From a virus, in the IMG/VR virus record IMGVR_UViG_3300041411_000053, positions 1-64,000 of that record: a stretch of 64,000 nucleotides of DNA. One strand, written 5' to 3'. The notes below the pieces were generated by a model that did no database searches, was not told the DNA's origin, and saw only the letters and a list, made by a program, of their open reading frames with translations. The position numbers were made by a program, and so were the translations under genes. Below, one piece after another: positions 54,512 to 63,257 of this stretch. The stretch's first letter is position 1; every line of letters begins with the position of its first letter.

Positions 54512-54790
54512 TTACACGCTCTGTGTCAGTTCCCAGAGACGATCACCAATCAGGTCACCGTGCTGGTCATCAATCTCATCGTAGAGCGTCTGAGGGAGAA
54601 AGAACCAACGCTCATCAACCAACGCTCTTGCATAAATCACTTGCCATTCAACATCTGTGAAGCTTTGGATATTTTCTATCCCGTCGACCTTGAGAGTGGT
54701 TTGTCGTTCCACTCCCAGAACAAGGTCGATTGGTGAAGCAGAGAAGGTTGTCTTAATCTGAGAAAGCTCGACTTCATACGCTTCGTTCAT
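54512..54790 (-). CDS. Unknown protein
   Basis: 92 residues starting MNEAYEVELSQIKTTFSASP. Acidic. Not recognised. Confidence 0.6.
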   Translation of the reverse strand: MNEAYEVELSQIKTTFSASPIDLVLGVERQTTLKVDGIENIQSFTDVEWQVIYARALVDERWFFLPQTLYDEIDDQHGDLIGDRLWELTQSV

Positions 54791-54807
54791 GCATACTCCT
54801 ATTGATG

Positions 54808-55011
54808 TCAGTTTGCCCTACGAATTGTTTTGAACGCATCGCTGAGCGTGTCTTTGGTACGTTCTTTACCATCTTGACGCAGTACGCGATATTTTCCACG
54901 TCCAACCTTCAAGATCATCCCCAGCAGTTGTTCCCCGTCGGCTGTGTAAACGTGACGAATGTCACTACCCACAACTGCACTGACTCGACTCACCACCTTG
55001 TTTTTGCTCAT
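54808..55011 (-). CDS. Unknown small basic protein
   Basis: 67 residues, beta-rich: 'HVYTADGEQLLGMILKVGRG'. Not recognised. Behind a possible promoter at 55131-55160. Confidence 0.6.
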   Translation of the reverse strand: MSKNKVVSRVSAVVGSDIRHVYTADGEQLLGMILKVGRGKYRVLRQDGKERTKDTLSDAFKTIRRAN

Positions 55012-55130
55012 ATTATTCCACCACTAGAACTGGATTGTAAGAAATTACGCTTTCGCAATTACTCGTCAGCTTGGCTTCTTTGCCTTTCCCCCTTCCGTGT
55101 TATGCAAATGATAGGTTAGTGATGTCACCC

Positions 55131-55160
55131 TGTCTACTACCGTTCGTCGCCTTTTGTCAA
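55131..55160 (-). promoter_or_regulatory. Possible promoter upstream of 55011
   Basis: TTGACA (55155-55160), 18 bp, TAGACA (55131-55136). The leader to 55011 shows no gene. Confidence 0.45.
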
Positions 55161-55172
55161 GCTCCAGATGTG

Positions 55173-55198
55173 AAAAAGCCCCGCACAAGGCAGGGCAA
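55173..55198 (-). terminator. Terminator after nrdA
   Basis: GCCCTGC-CTTGT-GCGGGGC (one mismatch) followed by TTTTTC on the minus strand. Confidence 0.85.
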
Positions 55199-55207
55199 TT
55201 TTCTTAT

Positions 55208-56941
55208 TTAAGCAGCACAGGCAATGCACTCATCCTTGACAACAACACCTGACCGTGAATAAATATAGTACTGACTGATCACATTGTCATCCAACAACAG
55301 CTTGGTCAACAGGGTTGCAATCAGATCCTCACTACCATCCTCTGGTACGTAGAAATTCAGGCTCTGACCTTGACAAGTCCAACGTTGTCGTTGGCTGGCC
55401 TGTCGGAGTAGAATCAACTGATCCATCTCGTAGGCATTGAGATAAACCAGTTTCTCATCATTATTCAACCAGTCAACATGTTGAACCGAACCAAGGTTGT
55501 TGATGATGTCCATCACGGTTTCTTCTGTGTAAACACCTTTGTCTTTCATAAGCTGATAGAACATTGGTGGAATACGACGAAGCTCACCAACACTGGAACC
55601 AGCATCAAAGATCATGCCCGGATCAGGGAACCACGATTCACTCACACCACCCATCAACAAACTGGATGTTTTTGTAGGGGCGTATGCGGTTCGATGGGTG
55701 TTACGAACGCCGTAGCCTTCACACCACATTGGACTACCGTACTCTTCAGCTAACCACTTACTAGCACGAAGTGACTCATCATGCAAATGCTTAGCAATCG
55801 CTGTACTCAGGAACTGAGCTTCCAAGCCAATGTATGGAATGTTCTTAGACTGCAAATATGTGTGGAAACCCATCACACCCAAACCAATCGCTCGACCACG
55901 AATGGTGAATTCACGAACCTTTTCCAGACCAACAATACCAGCCGACTTCTCAATGAATTCAGAACACAGACAGTCAAGAAAAACTGTTCCGATGAAAGCA
56001 GATTCACGCTCTGGCATTGTATCCCAATGAATCAAGTTCTCTGAAGCAAGAATACACGAGTAAGTCAACATCTCCGAACTGTGAAGCATAATCTCTGTGC
56101 AAAGGTTGGACGCCTCAATAAACAGATTCCAGTCTACGTACATCTGAGGACGGTGACGGTTGGCACAGTCAACTTTAAAGATGTAACCCTTACCTGTAAT
56201 CAACTTTGTGTAAACAGCCTTGATCCAACGACGGTTAGCTTCTGGATCATTGTTCTTCAGACGCTCAATGAAAGTGTCTTTGATGATCCAACCATAGTTC
56301 TTACCGTTGTGATCGTGTGCCAGAGAATCACATGCTTCATCCCAGTCACCATGCTCAATGTCAAGATATGCACCAATCGAGCCGCGACGTGCACCGCCTT
56401 GACTAATGTCAGCTACGGTTTCAAAGTAACGGTTGATAACCTGTACAGCACCGTTAGCTTTACCACCTTTGGAAATCTTAGAACCACGTGGTCGGATATT
56501 ACTAAAGTTTGCGCTAGTACCAAACCCTTGCTTAGACAACAGAGCTGTCTCAGTCATACCTGTGTAGAAGTCTTCAACGCTGTCACCAACAACTTGACCT
56601 GAGCAAGCAACCATCATACCACGATCAGTACCAGTGTTTGCCAGAGCAGGTGAAGATGGTGACAGAACACCATCCCAAAGCTCACGAAAGAACTTCTCTT
56701 CCCATTCAGCTTCACGACCTTTCATATGCTTTGCCAGTGTGCTAGCAATCTTACGGTGACGACCTAGAACAGCCTGTTCACCGTCATAAGCATATTTCTC
56801 TTTGAACATCTGCCAGCCTTGGGTTGTATACCAATCAGGTAGATACCCTTTAGCTTGTAACTCTTTACGCTCTTTACTGAATTGCTCAAACTTCTGTAAC
56901 TCTTCTTCTTGCATTTCACCGACATTATCTTCAATCAACAT
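55208..56941 (-). CDS. nrdA: Ribonucleotide reductase class Ia, alpha subunit
   Basis: 577 residues, a short form lacking an ATP-cone. 'SPSSPALANTGT', 'MVACSGQVVGDS' (redox Cys), 'SKQGFGTSANFSNIRP', 'ASNLCTEIML' (N-x-C-x-E thiyl site), 'YSCILASENL' (second redox Cys), 'PTKTSSLLMGGVS' and the C-terminal shuttle 'CIACAA' are all present. It reduces NDPs to dNDPs with NrdB. Its start overlaps the nrdB stop by one base. Confidence 0.96.
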   Translation of the reverse strand: MLIEDNVGEMQEEELQKFEQFSKERKELQAKGYLPDWYTTQGWQMFKEKYAYDGEQAVLGRHRKIASTLAKHMKGREAEWEEKFFRELWDGVLSPSSPALANTGTDRGMMVACSGQVVGDSVEDFYTGMTETALLSKQGFGTSANFSNIRPRGSKISKGGKANGAVQVINRYFETVADISQGGARRGSIGAYLDIEHGDWDEACDSLAHDHNGKNYGWIIKDTFIERLKNNDPEANRRWIKAVYTKLITGKGYIFKVDCANRHRPQMYVDWNLFIEASNLCTEIMLHSSEMLTYSCILASENLIHWDTMPERESAFIGTVFLDCLCSEFIEKSAGIVGLEKVREFTIRGRAIGLGVMGFHTYLQSKNIPYIGLEAQFLSTAIAKHLHDESLRASKWLAEEYGSPMWCEGYGVRNTHRTAYAPTKTSSLLMGGVSESWFPDPGMIFDAGSSVGELRRIPPMFYQLMKDKGVYTEETVMDIINNLGSVQHVDWLNNDEKLVYLNAYEMDQLILLRQASQRQRWTCQGQSLNFYVPEDGSEDLIATLLTKLLLDDNVISQYYIYSRSGVVVKDECIACAA

Positions 56942-57948
56942 TAAACCAACTCCCTTTTAAATCCAAGCTTAGGTTTCGACCAATTACGTGTGTACTGGAG
57001 TTGTGTAGCTGCAAAGAAGTCTGGAATCTTTACGGTAGACAATTGCTGATAGAACCAACCACTAATTACACCTTGCTTTGGGCGTGAAAACATTGGTGGA
57101 CGACCAAGACGATTACGTACAACATCCAATCGATCCTCAAGGAATTCAACACACTCTTGTTCTTTAACTACACGGTTGTTTCCAACCTCAAACATCTTAC
57201 GAATAATCAACAACTCATGGTTGTAAACATCCATTGTGATCTTGTCGATCTTTGTATTCAGAATATTGTCACGACGTGTACTATGATTACCCATTTCTTT
57301 ACGTTCAGCTTTACATTGTTTGAACAAGTTAGCCGATGCAATGGAATGGAAGTTTTCATCTTTAGTACTACCATCAATACCACTAACAAAGTGTGGAATC
57401 AGATTGTAACCACGACTGTTAAAGCCTTTGAAGTAACCAAAGATGGAAAACAGAATAGCACCTTCCAAGAACGCAAGTGCAGCAGTAACTTCCAATGCAT
57501 CATTGCTACTTGCACATTCACTGATGAACGCCATACGCTCGGCAAGGATTGGATCAAGTTTCCACTGAGTGTAAAACTCATCAGTTGCCTTACCCAAAAC
57601 CTTGTTACCAAGATCGTAGAAAGGTGCATGTGAACCAAGTTCTACGTTAGCAAAACAAGCAGCCATACGTTGAATCTCAGGACGGGGGAACAACTTTGCA
57701 ATCTTACCACCCCACAGTTCATCACCACCAATCATCAACTCATATTGAGTTAGAATCGATTGTGCTGTCAGAATACCGTGAAGTTCACCTTCCGTCAGGT
57801 TGGTTCGAAAGTCTTGTTCATCATCCTCTACACCCAGTTCTTCAGCGGGCCAGAACAATGATTGTTGCTGGATTGCCATCTGAGTAGCCCAAGGATAATG
57901 AGCTACATATGAATCGGTTGGTGTTTCAATTTGACTCAGATACTTCAT
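56941..57948 (-). CDS. nrdB: Ribonucleotide reductase class Ia, beta subunit
   Basis: 335 residues. Iron ligands and the radical Tyr region: 'GGDELW' (Asp76), 'NVELGSHAPFYD' (Glu103, His107, Tyr111) and 'STKDENFHS' (Glu and His). The first Glu-His pair is spaced by four rather than the usual three residues (ExxH in E. coli), which may mark a subfamily. It generates the tyrosyl radical used by NrdA. It overlaps the gene upstream as ATGA. Confidence 0.93.
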   Translation of the reverse strand: MKYLSQIETPTDSYVAHYPWATQMAIQQQSLFWPAEELGVEDDEQDFRTNLTEGELHGILTAQSILTQYELMIGGDELWGGKIAKLFPRPEIQRMAACFANVELGSHAPFYDLGNKVLGKATDEFYTQWKLDPILAERMAFISECASSNDALEVTAALAFLEGAILFSIFGYFKGFNSRGYNLIPHFVSGIDGSTKDENFHSIASANLFKQCKAERKEMGNHSTRRDNILNTKIDKITMDVYNHELLIIRKMFEVGNNRVVKEQECVEFLEDRLDVVRNRLGRPPMFSRPKQGVISGWFYQQLSTVKIPDFFAATQLQYTRNWSKPKLGFKRELV

Positions 57949-58388
57949 ACTTCTGATTCCTTTTCGCTACATTTAATATCTACGACGACAGCATATTTAG
58001 CTGCCTGATCCATCATTACTTCATTCAATGCGGAATCTTCATTCAGGCATTGACGCATACCAGTCGCTCTCAGGCTATTGTGGGTGTTTCGCACAATATC
58101 TGAGGTAGCCATCATGTTATCAACCCACCACTTGTCAGTACGCTCACGGAAGCCTACACGGACACCATATTCAACCTTGTTGGAAGTACGAGCCCGATGT
58201 AGACAAACTCGGAAGTCATAACCATGTGCTAAGTCCGCACCCATATCATGCAAGATTGTTTCAAATGCTTCTTTGTCTTGTCCAATCCATGCCTTCTCCC
58301 ATAGTGGATGAAGCTCCATATCCAACTGACCAAGATATTGATCGAAGTCATGTGGTTGGTCAAACTTCTCTACTGCTAATTCAGACAT
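57945..58388 (-). CDS. Unknown protein between nrdB and thyX
   Basis: 147 residues. 'HGYDFRVCLHRARTSNKVEYGVRVGFRERTD' in the middle. No motif recognised. Place in the operon suggests a link to dNTP synthesis. Confidence 0.65.
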   Translation of the reverse strand: MSELAVEKFDQPHDFDQYLGQLDMELHPLWEKAWIGQDKEAFETILHDMGADLAHGYDFRVCLHRARTSNKVEYGVRVGFRERTDKWWVDNMMATSDIVRNTHNSLRATGMRQCLNEDSALNEVMMDQAAKYAVVVDIKCSEKESEV

Positions 58389-58391
58389 AAA

Positions 58392-59414
58392 TTACCCCTT
58401 CTTAACGTGGTTTGGTACTAGTTGGCGATGTTGAATGAATCCTTTCAGATTACCAGAACACAATGTACCGTCACGATCCATATGTGTAATACCTTCTTCC
58501 CAAGTGTGTGGGAAACCGGGAGCGTTTACCTCAAAGTCTTGTGCAAAACCATGTTGATATTTGTATTCGGCAATTGGCGTAGCCTGATGTTCCAACGGAC
58601 TTGCATGAACCGGTTGATCAGGTTCTTCACCTTGCAGATTCAATCGTGCAACAACACCACGAGCTTTCTCAATTGTGTCATCCAGCTTTCGATACGATAC
58701 TTGAGCAGAACACGAGCTACTGATAATCAATGCATGTTCAAGACTATGACCGAACTTATCTACAACAACTGGACCGTCTGTAGTGCGAGCAGTTGACGAC
58801 GGAATCCAATACCCCTCATTGTAGTAAGGGACATGCCATTCACCAGATTGCAGAACAACTGGAACACTTGCTTCTTGTGCTGCAATTACTTTCTGACACA
58901 GTGAGTCAATCGTTGGATCAGCAGCATCATGACGACGTAGCCATTTGAAGTTGTTCAACTCAGTTGCAGTCATTACAACTTTCATCATCTGGAATGGTTC
59001 AATCAGACGATTGCAAACTTGCTTGGCATATCCAGCACTGTGAAACAGTTGAGCATATTCGGCATATTTATTTGCAATGTGTGCCCATGCTTCGTGTGGA
59101 CCAAGTACAATTTGGTTGCCATCCTCATCACTTTCATTGAAGTAAATAAGATCGTTGTGTGCACCATTATCCTGCATACCCGTGTTAGCGGCACCATATC
59201 GTGCAAGGTAAGCAGGAGTCTCACGTACTTGCTTCAGCATGGTTGGTACTGGAATAGCACGAGATGAGCTAGCATTCTTGGAAAGAGCGTTGTGAGTGTT
59301 AAATTCGGCTAATATGGGGCGGGGAAACTCTAGTTCAAAGGTGATGATTTCCTTACCGGTTACTGCGCTTTTACTGTGTGCGATTACTGTTGCTTTAGTT
59401 TGATCAAAAAACAC
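58392..59414 (-). CDS. thyX: FAD-dependent thymidylate synthase (ThyX)
   Basis: 340 residues. 'LAEFNTHNALSKNASSSRAIP' (about 35-55) is the ThyX RHR-xx-S-type motif region in its phage variant, and 'ATELNNFKWLRRHDAADPTI' is the second substrate-binding helix. It methylates dUMP to dTMP using folate and FADH2. Promoter 59446-59474 lies 30 bp upstream, making it first in the thyX-nrdB-nrdA transcript. Confidence 0.92.
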   Translation of the reverse strand: MFFDQTKATVIAHSKSAVTGKEIITFELEFPRPILAEFNTHNALSKNASSSRAIPVPTMLKQVRETPAYLARYGAANTGMQDNGAHNDLIYFNESDEDGNQIVLGPHEAWAHIANKYAEYAQLFHSAGYAKQVCNRLIEPFQMMKVVMTATELNNFKWLRRHDAADPTIDSLCQKVIAAQEASVPVVLQSGEWHVPYYNEGYWIPSSTARTTDGPVVVDKFGHSLEHALIISSSCSAQVSYRKLDDTIEKARGVVARLNLQGEEPDQPVHASPLEHQATPIAEYKYQHGFAQDFEVNAPGFPHTWEEGITHMDRDGTLCSGNLKGFIQHRQLVPNHVKKG

Positions 59415-59436
59415 TCTTCTCTCCTTTCATATGACT

Positions 59437-59474
59437 GGGTTGACCATTATACTGGAATCAACCCAATATTGCAA
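59437..59474 (-). promoter_or_regulatory. Promoter of thyX-nrd operon with palindrome
   Basis: TTGCAA (59469-59474), 17 bp, TATAAT (59446-59451). GGGTTGA (59437-59443) and TCAACCC (59458-59464) flank the -10 as an inverted repeat, a likely operator. Confidence 0.75.
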
Positions 59475-59487
59475 TACCTAATACAAA

Positions 59488-59739
59488 CTATTCGAAGTAG
59501 TTTGCAACTTCTCGCATTGTTTCAAATGCGTTATAAATCAACATTTCTCGTTGTGTTGCAATTCGAAGACGGGTTGATTCAGCAAATCCGCTACCACCCT
59601 GAGTCCAGTAACCAGCACGAAGTTCTGCGTCAATTGGAAGACGACACATCACTTTCCAGCTCTCTTCCATGTCGTGGATGACACTTACTGGATCAATTTC
59701 AACATCGATTGTTTTACGTTGGGTAGCTTGTACGATCAT
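59488..59739 (-). CDS. Unknown protein
   Basis: 83 residues starting MIVQATQRKTIDVEIDPVSV. Helical C-terminus. ATGA overlap upstream. Not recognised. Confidence 0.6.
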   Translation of the reverse strand: MIVQATQRKTIDVEIDPVSVIHDMEESWKVMCRLPIDAELRAGYWTQGGSGFAESTRLRIATQREMLIYNAFETMREVANYFE

Positions 59740-60326
59740 TTAATTACTCCTGTCAGGATGAGTTCTAGTTCAGCTAGTGTGTTAAACGCCTCATGAGCCT
59801 TGTGAAGCAACTTACTCTCATGGTCAGTACGAGCAGTTGCGACAAACCCTTCTGCCTTCTGTACGCTGTTGTCGTTACGATGACGATATGCAGCCGATGG
59901 AAGTGCAACGTCAGCATTTGGTAAGTTACGCCAGTCATGCAACTTGTATCCTTTAGCATCGGCTGCCCAAGTCATTACTTCAGCAACGGCACGCAATGCC
60001 CGAGGGAAACCATCGTCAACCATGTGCATCTGAATCTTACCAACCTTGCGATCTTCAAGGTTTGGTCGGTACACACCAAGCTCTTCAGCCTGCTCACCAA
60101 GTAACCCACCTGAGAAATACTTATCCTCAACTTTGGTGAAGTCTTCAGGATAGTGTTTCAATGCCTCAATTTCAATCTCATCCGTTTCAGGGTTTACCCA
60201 ACTTTCAAGAGGAACATCATGTTTGTCAATGACGGTCAGAACAGTATCTTTGGTCATGCCATCACCCAACCATGTTTCGAAATCCTGTACAATTTTTACT
60301 TTATCATCAACTTTAAATGCCGTCAT
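59736..60326 (-). CDS. DUF5664 dATP/dGTP diphosphohydrolase-like
   Basis: 196 residues. The first about 65 are an SH3-like module ('KVDDKVKIVQDFETWLGDGM'). The rest, 'GFPRALRAVAEVMTWAADAKGYKLHDWRNLP' and 'ESKLLHKAHEAFNTLAELELILT', matches DUF5664, an all-alpha NTP pyrophosphatase-like (MazG-related) fold. Likely trims a dNTP pool; no PurZ is seen to suggest 2-aminoadenine DNA. Confidence 0.8.
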   Translation of the reverse strand: MTAFKVDDKVKIVQDFETWLGDGMTKDTVLTVIDKHDVPLESWVNPETDEIEIEALKHYPEDFTKVEDKYFSGGLLGEQAEELGVYRPNLEDRKVGKIQMHMVDDGFPRALRAVAEVMTWAADAKGYKLHDWRNLPNADVALPSAAYRHRNDNSVQKAEGFVATARTDHESKLLHKAHEAFNTLAELELILTGVIK

Positions 60327-60335
60327 GTTATCTCC

Positions 60336-60761
60336 TTACTGTACGCCTGTACTACCGAAACCACCAGCACCACGTTCTGTTTCCGAAAGGTCATCAACTT
60401 CTAGGAATTGAACTTGTTCAAATGGAATGACCATTGCTTGTGCAATGCGTTCACCAACATGAACTACAAAGAAGTCTTCACCGTCGTTGGTTAGTTTAAC
60501 TTTGAGTTCACCACGGTAATCCGAGTCAATAATACCAACACAGTTAGCCAGTCGAATGTCATTCTTGAAACCATGACCGCTCCGACTAAATACCAACATC
60601 ACATACCCAACAGGGATTTCAAATGACAAACCTGTATCGAAAACAAATGAGTTGTCTACCAAACCAGAGTTAGTTGTGTAGATATCGAAGCAACCACTGC
60701 CGTCTGTTGCGTAGGTTGGAAGCTTTGCTTCTGGTGTTAGTCGTTTAGTTTTGATTTGCAT
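60336..60761 (-). CDS. dut: dUTPase
   Basis: 141 residues from the ATG at 60761 just after the previous stop. The five trimeric dUTPase motifs: 'DGSGCFDIY', 'FSRSGHGFK', 'GIIDSDYRGELKVKL', 'VGERIAQAMVIP' and C-terminal 'RGAGGFGSTG'. It turns dUTP into dUMP for ThyX and keeps uracil out of DNA. Confidence 0.95.
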   Translation of the reverse strand: MQIKTKRLTPEAKLPTYATDGSGCFDIYTTNSGLVDNSFVFDTGLSFEIPVGYVMLVFSRSGHGFKNDIRLANCVGIIDSDYRGELKVKLTNDGEDFFVVHVGERIAQAMVIPFEQVQFLEVDDLSETERGAGGFGSTGVQ

Positions 60762-60762
60762 A

Positions 60763-61140
60763 TTACTCATCCTCATCTTGTTTGAAATAGTTATCAAAGA
60801 ACTCATTCACTCGACGATAATATTGATCACTTTCGGTCAGGTACTCGGCCCATACACGAACGTTCTTCATGTACTCTTCTTCAACCCATCGTTCACCATA
60901 CTTGTCACACTCAACGTAAGATGGGAAGAATTCAAATTTGTCCTCTTGGTCAACATATCCTTTTGCTTCATTGATGTTGATAATTTTGTTTGCCCACTCA
61001 GCATGACCTTTACCAAGCAACCAGTAAGCCCAACTACCGAACGCCCAATTGTCAAGGAAGTAGTCAGTAAAACCCTCACCAGCTTTCAACTCCCAATCAC
61101 GAATGGCTTTCACCATCGCGTCTACATTACGCTCAATCAT
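60763..61140 (-). CDS. Unknown protein
   Basis: 125 residues, Trp/Tyr/Glu-rich helices ('WAFGSWAYWLLGKGHAEWAN'). Not recognised. Overlaps both neighbours. Confidence 0.6.
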   Translation of the reverse strand: MIERNVDAMVKAIRDWELKAGEGFTDYFLDNWAFGSWAYWLLGKGHAEWANKIININEAKGYVDQEDKFEFFPSYVECDKYGERWVEEEYMKNVRVWAEYLTESDQYYRRVNEFFDNYFKQDEDE

Positions 61141-61310
61141 TCGTCATCCTCATCGTAAAAGAAGTAACTAGCATCAGTGTCAATTCGATCAACCCCATTC
61201 ATACAACCGTCGTTGTCATCTGCATACGATTCAGCCTCTTCACGAGTACGGAACTTACGACTAGCAGCATAACCATCACCAACGTCTTCTACAACTTCAT
61301 AATAAATCAT
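61137..61310 (-). CDS. 57-residue acidic protein
   Basis: ATG at 61310 after TGGAGAGAAT. 'FRTREEAESYADDNDGCMNG' resembles small phage proteins that end in an acidic tail. Not recognised. Confidence 0.55.
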   Translation of the reverse strand: MIYYEVVEDVGDGYAASRKFRTREEAESYADDNDGCMNGVDRIDTDASYFFYDEDDE

Positions 61311-61349
61311 ATTCTCTCCAGAATTAATGGGGCTTTCACCCCAACACAA

Positions 61350-62276
61350 TTAGATGTTAGCCAGCAGTTGACCACGTTTCTCTTTCGACAACTCATTAAC
61401 ACGCGAGCGACGTTGTGCACCAGTGTTTACATTACGATAACGCTTGTACTTAGCCAAATTGGTATGAACAAAACCATCTTCAACCCACTCAGACATATCC
61501 AGTAATTCATCAACGTAGACATCGAAGTTTGGCAACTTGCTATCCCAAGAAGACAGGACATTGTAAAGTGCTTCAGTACCATGAATGTCGTCAATGTTGT
61601 ATGCCTTCATCTCTGCCCAAGCCAGTGGATTACCTTTCAGACATTCGGCCCACAGTTCATGACCGGGGAACTCTTTGTGCTTACTCTTCTTATGTTCTGG
61701 ACACAACTTGTCAGTCATGTATTCCAGTTTATTAGAAGTGAAGCCAAATTGCTCTTTGGCAATAATCATTGTATCAATTTGACGATAGGTGCTTGGTTTA
61801 GGGAAACCATTGAGTACAAAGCGAGCATTCACCTTCTTTGTGTCGAATCGCTTAACGTTCTGACCAATCACAATGTCTGCTTCGTTCAACAATGACCACA
61901 ACTTAGAAAGCAAATACGTGTCGTCTTCCATCGGGTATACATCTTTCTGATCCCAATAGAATACTTCATCTTCACCCAGCCATTTAGCTGCGACAGACAT
62001 AATGTACCAATCAGAATCAATTTGGTTTAGACCGACATTATTATCCCACAACTTCCAAACATGAGCAAGGATTGGAGCGGTTTCAATATCATAAATCAGG
62101 ATACGTGGGCCACCTTTCAGCTTAGATGGTACAATCAATTGCGCATCGTACTTGGTAAAGAAGTCATTCACTGTACTCTTACCAATATCTAAGCTCTGTG
62201 CAATCTTACGACTGCTCATACCATAACCACGAAGCTCTAACGCTGCTGTGTGCCACTCTTTAATTTGATGAATCAT
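61350..62276 (-). CDS. 3'-5' exonuclease (DnaQ-like) with N-terminal HTH
   Basis: 308 residues. Residues about 8-42 form a resolvase-type helix-turn-helix ('GMSSRKIAQSLDIGKSTVNDF'). Then the RNase H-like exonuclease: 'ILIYDIETAP' (Exo I), 'VIGQNVKRFDTKKVNARF' (Exo II) and 'YNIDDIHGTEALY' (Exo III). No polymerase domain. Possibly a proofreading or DNA-processing exonuclease targeted by its HTH. Confidence 0.85.
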   Translation of the reverse strand: MIHQIKEWHTAALELRGYGMSSRKIAQSLDIGKSTVNDFFTKYDAQLIVPSKLKGGPRILIYDIETAPILAHVWKLWDNNVGLNQIDSDWYIMSVAAKWLGEDEVFYWDQKDVYPMEDDTYLLSKLWSLLNEADIVIGQNVKRFDTKKVNARFVLNGFPKPSTYRQIDTMIIAKEQFGFTSNKLEYMTDKLCPEHKKSKHKEFPGHELWAECLKGNPLAWAEMKAYNIDDIHGTEALYNVLSSWDSKLPNFDVYVDELLDMSEWVEDGFVHTNLAKYKRYRNVNTGAQRRSRVNELSKEKRGQLLANI

Positions 62277-62287
62277 TCAACCTCCAA

Positions 62288-62449
62288 TTATTCCAGTTCG
62301 ATTTCAATATCAGTAATTACGTCTTTGATTCCCCAGTGAGTGGCAATGATAAAATCATCATCTTGGTCATCACAGATATCAAGTGAATCCATTGCACTTT
62401 TTAGATTTGAAATACAATCAAGCAATGCTTCTCGTTTATCATTGGTCAT
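62288..62449 (-). CDS. 53-residue acidic protein
   Basis: Starts MTNDKREALLDCISNLKSAM, ends DIEIELE. Overlaps the previous gene by 11 bp. Not recognised. Confidence 0.55.
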   Translation of the reverse strand: MTNDKREALLDCISNLKSAMDSLDICDDQDDDFIIATHWGIKDVITDIEIELE

Positions 62450-62657
62450 TCTTTGCACTCTCAATTAGTTTCTCAACATAATCTTCAAGAACTTTACACT
62501 CTTCACGACCCTCTGTTGCATATACGTTGAACACATTCTTCAACTCAACACCAACAGAATGTACATCCTCTAACAACAAAGCGATTGCTTCAGATTCTGA
62601 AGTAGCTGACACCAAGTGAACATACGCATCACTCTCACCATATATAGCGAAGCTCAT
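62439..62657 (-). CDS. Unknown small protein
   Basis: 72 residues starting MSFAIYGESDAYVHLVSATS; alpha/beta. Not recognised. Confidence 0.6.
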   Translation of the reverse strand: MSFAIYGESDAYVHLVSATSESEAIALLLEDVHSVGVELKNVFNVYATEGREECKVLEDYVEKLIESAKNDQ

Positions 62658-62667
62658 TCAACTCTCC

Positions 62668-62748
62668 TTAAATGATGTATTGGAATACAAGTGCTGTTTG
62701 GACAGCGAGCGCAACATTGTTCATGAACATGAATGTGTGGATGTTCAT
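62668..62748 (-). CDS. 26-residue hydrophobic peptide
   Basis: ATGA overlap with the previous ORF. Starts MNIHTFMFMNNVALAVQTAL; could insert in a membrane. Very short, so doubtful. Confidence 0.3.
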   Translation of the reverse strand: MNIHTFMFMNNVALAVQTALVFQYII

Positions 62749-62867
62749 CGAAGACCAACCTTAAATTCAAGGTCATAAACTCGTTTTTCAAGTTTACTGA
62801 TCTTATCCAGAAGTTGCTTCAAGATGTCGTTATCAATTTGCACGACCACGTTGGCGATTTTACCCAT
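62745..62867 (-). CDS. 40-residue coiled-coil peptide
   Basis: TAATG overlap. Starts MGKIANVVVQIDNDILKQLL and continues as a heptad helix. Not recognised. Confidence 0.45.
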   Translation of the reverse strand: MGKIANVVVQIDNDILKQLLDKISKLEKRVYDLEFKVGLR

Positions 62868-63085
62868 TATTCATAACTCCCATCAGGCTGAACAACTAAC
62901 ACAGGTTTCAAGCTTGCTTTGTACATCTGGTCAAGGAATGCATACGCTTCCTCAAGCGTTTCATATGATGAGTAAGGATTCTCCGAGTAGTTGACATCAC
63001 CATTCTCTTTGTAAAGAACACGACATACTTGGAACAACTCTAAACCAGCTTGATGAATGGAAACAATTCGAATGTCATTCAACAT
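62867..63085 (-). CDS. Unknown small protein
   Basis: 72 residues starting MLNDIRIVSIHQAGLELFQV; 'YSSYETLEEAYAFLDQMYKA'. Overlaps both neighbours. Not recognised. Confidence 0.6.
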   Translation of the reverse strand: MLNDIRIVSIHQAGLELFQVCRVLYKENGDVNYSENPYSSYETLEEAYAFLDQMYKASLKPVLVVQPDGSYE

Positions 63086-63257
63086 CTACACGCTCCCATT
63101 CACCCTCAAACAATGCGGAAAGTTCATCGTTGTCGTCTCTCACATCAACAGCAAGACCATCGGTCAAACCCCAAGCATCATACATTTTACCAACTGTGAA
63201 TCCTTGATCGCCCGGTTGATGTTCGTCAAGCTTGATTACTCTTACTTTAATAGTCAT
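63075..63257 (-). CDS. SH3-like small protein
   Basis: 60 residues. 'KVRVIKLDEHQPGDQGFTVG' then 'KMYDAWGL' and 'WERVDVE' form a small beta-barrel similar in pattern to 19237-19560. Not recognised further. Confidence 0.6.
   Translation of the reverse strand: MTIKVRVIKLDEHQPGDQGFTVGKMYDAWGLTDGLAVDVRDDNDELSALFEGEWERVDVE

Noticed and set aside
56478-56495. AACCACGTGGTC as a fourth parS site
   Set aside because: Only the CACGTG core matches; flanks differ and it lies inside nrdA coding sequence.
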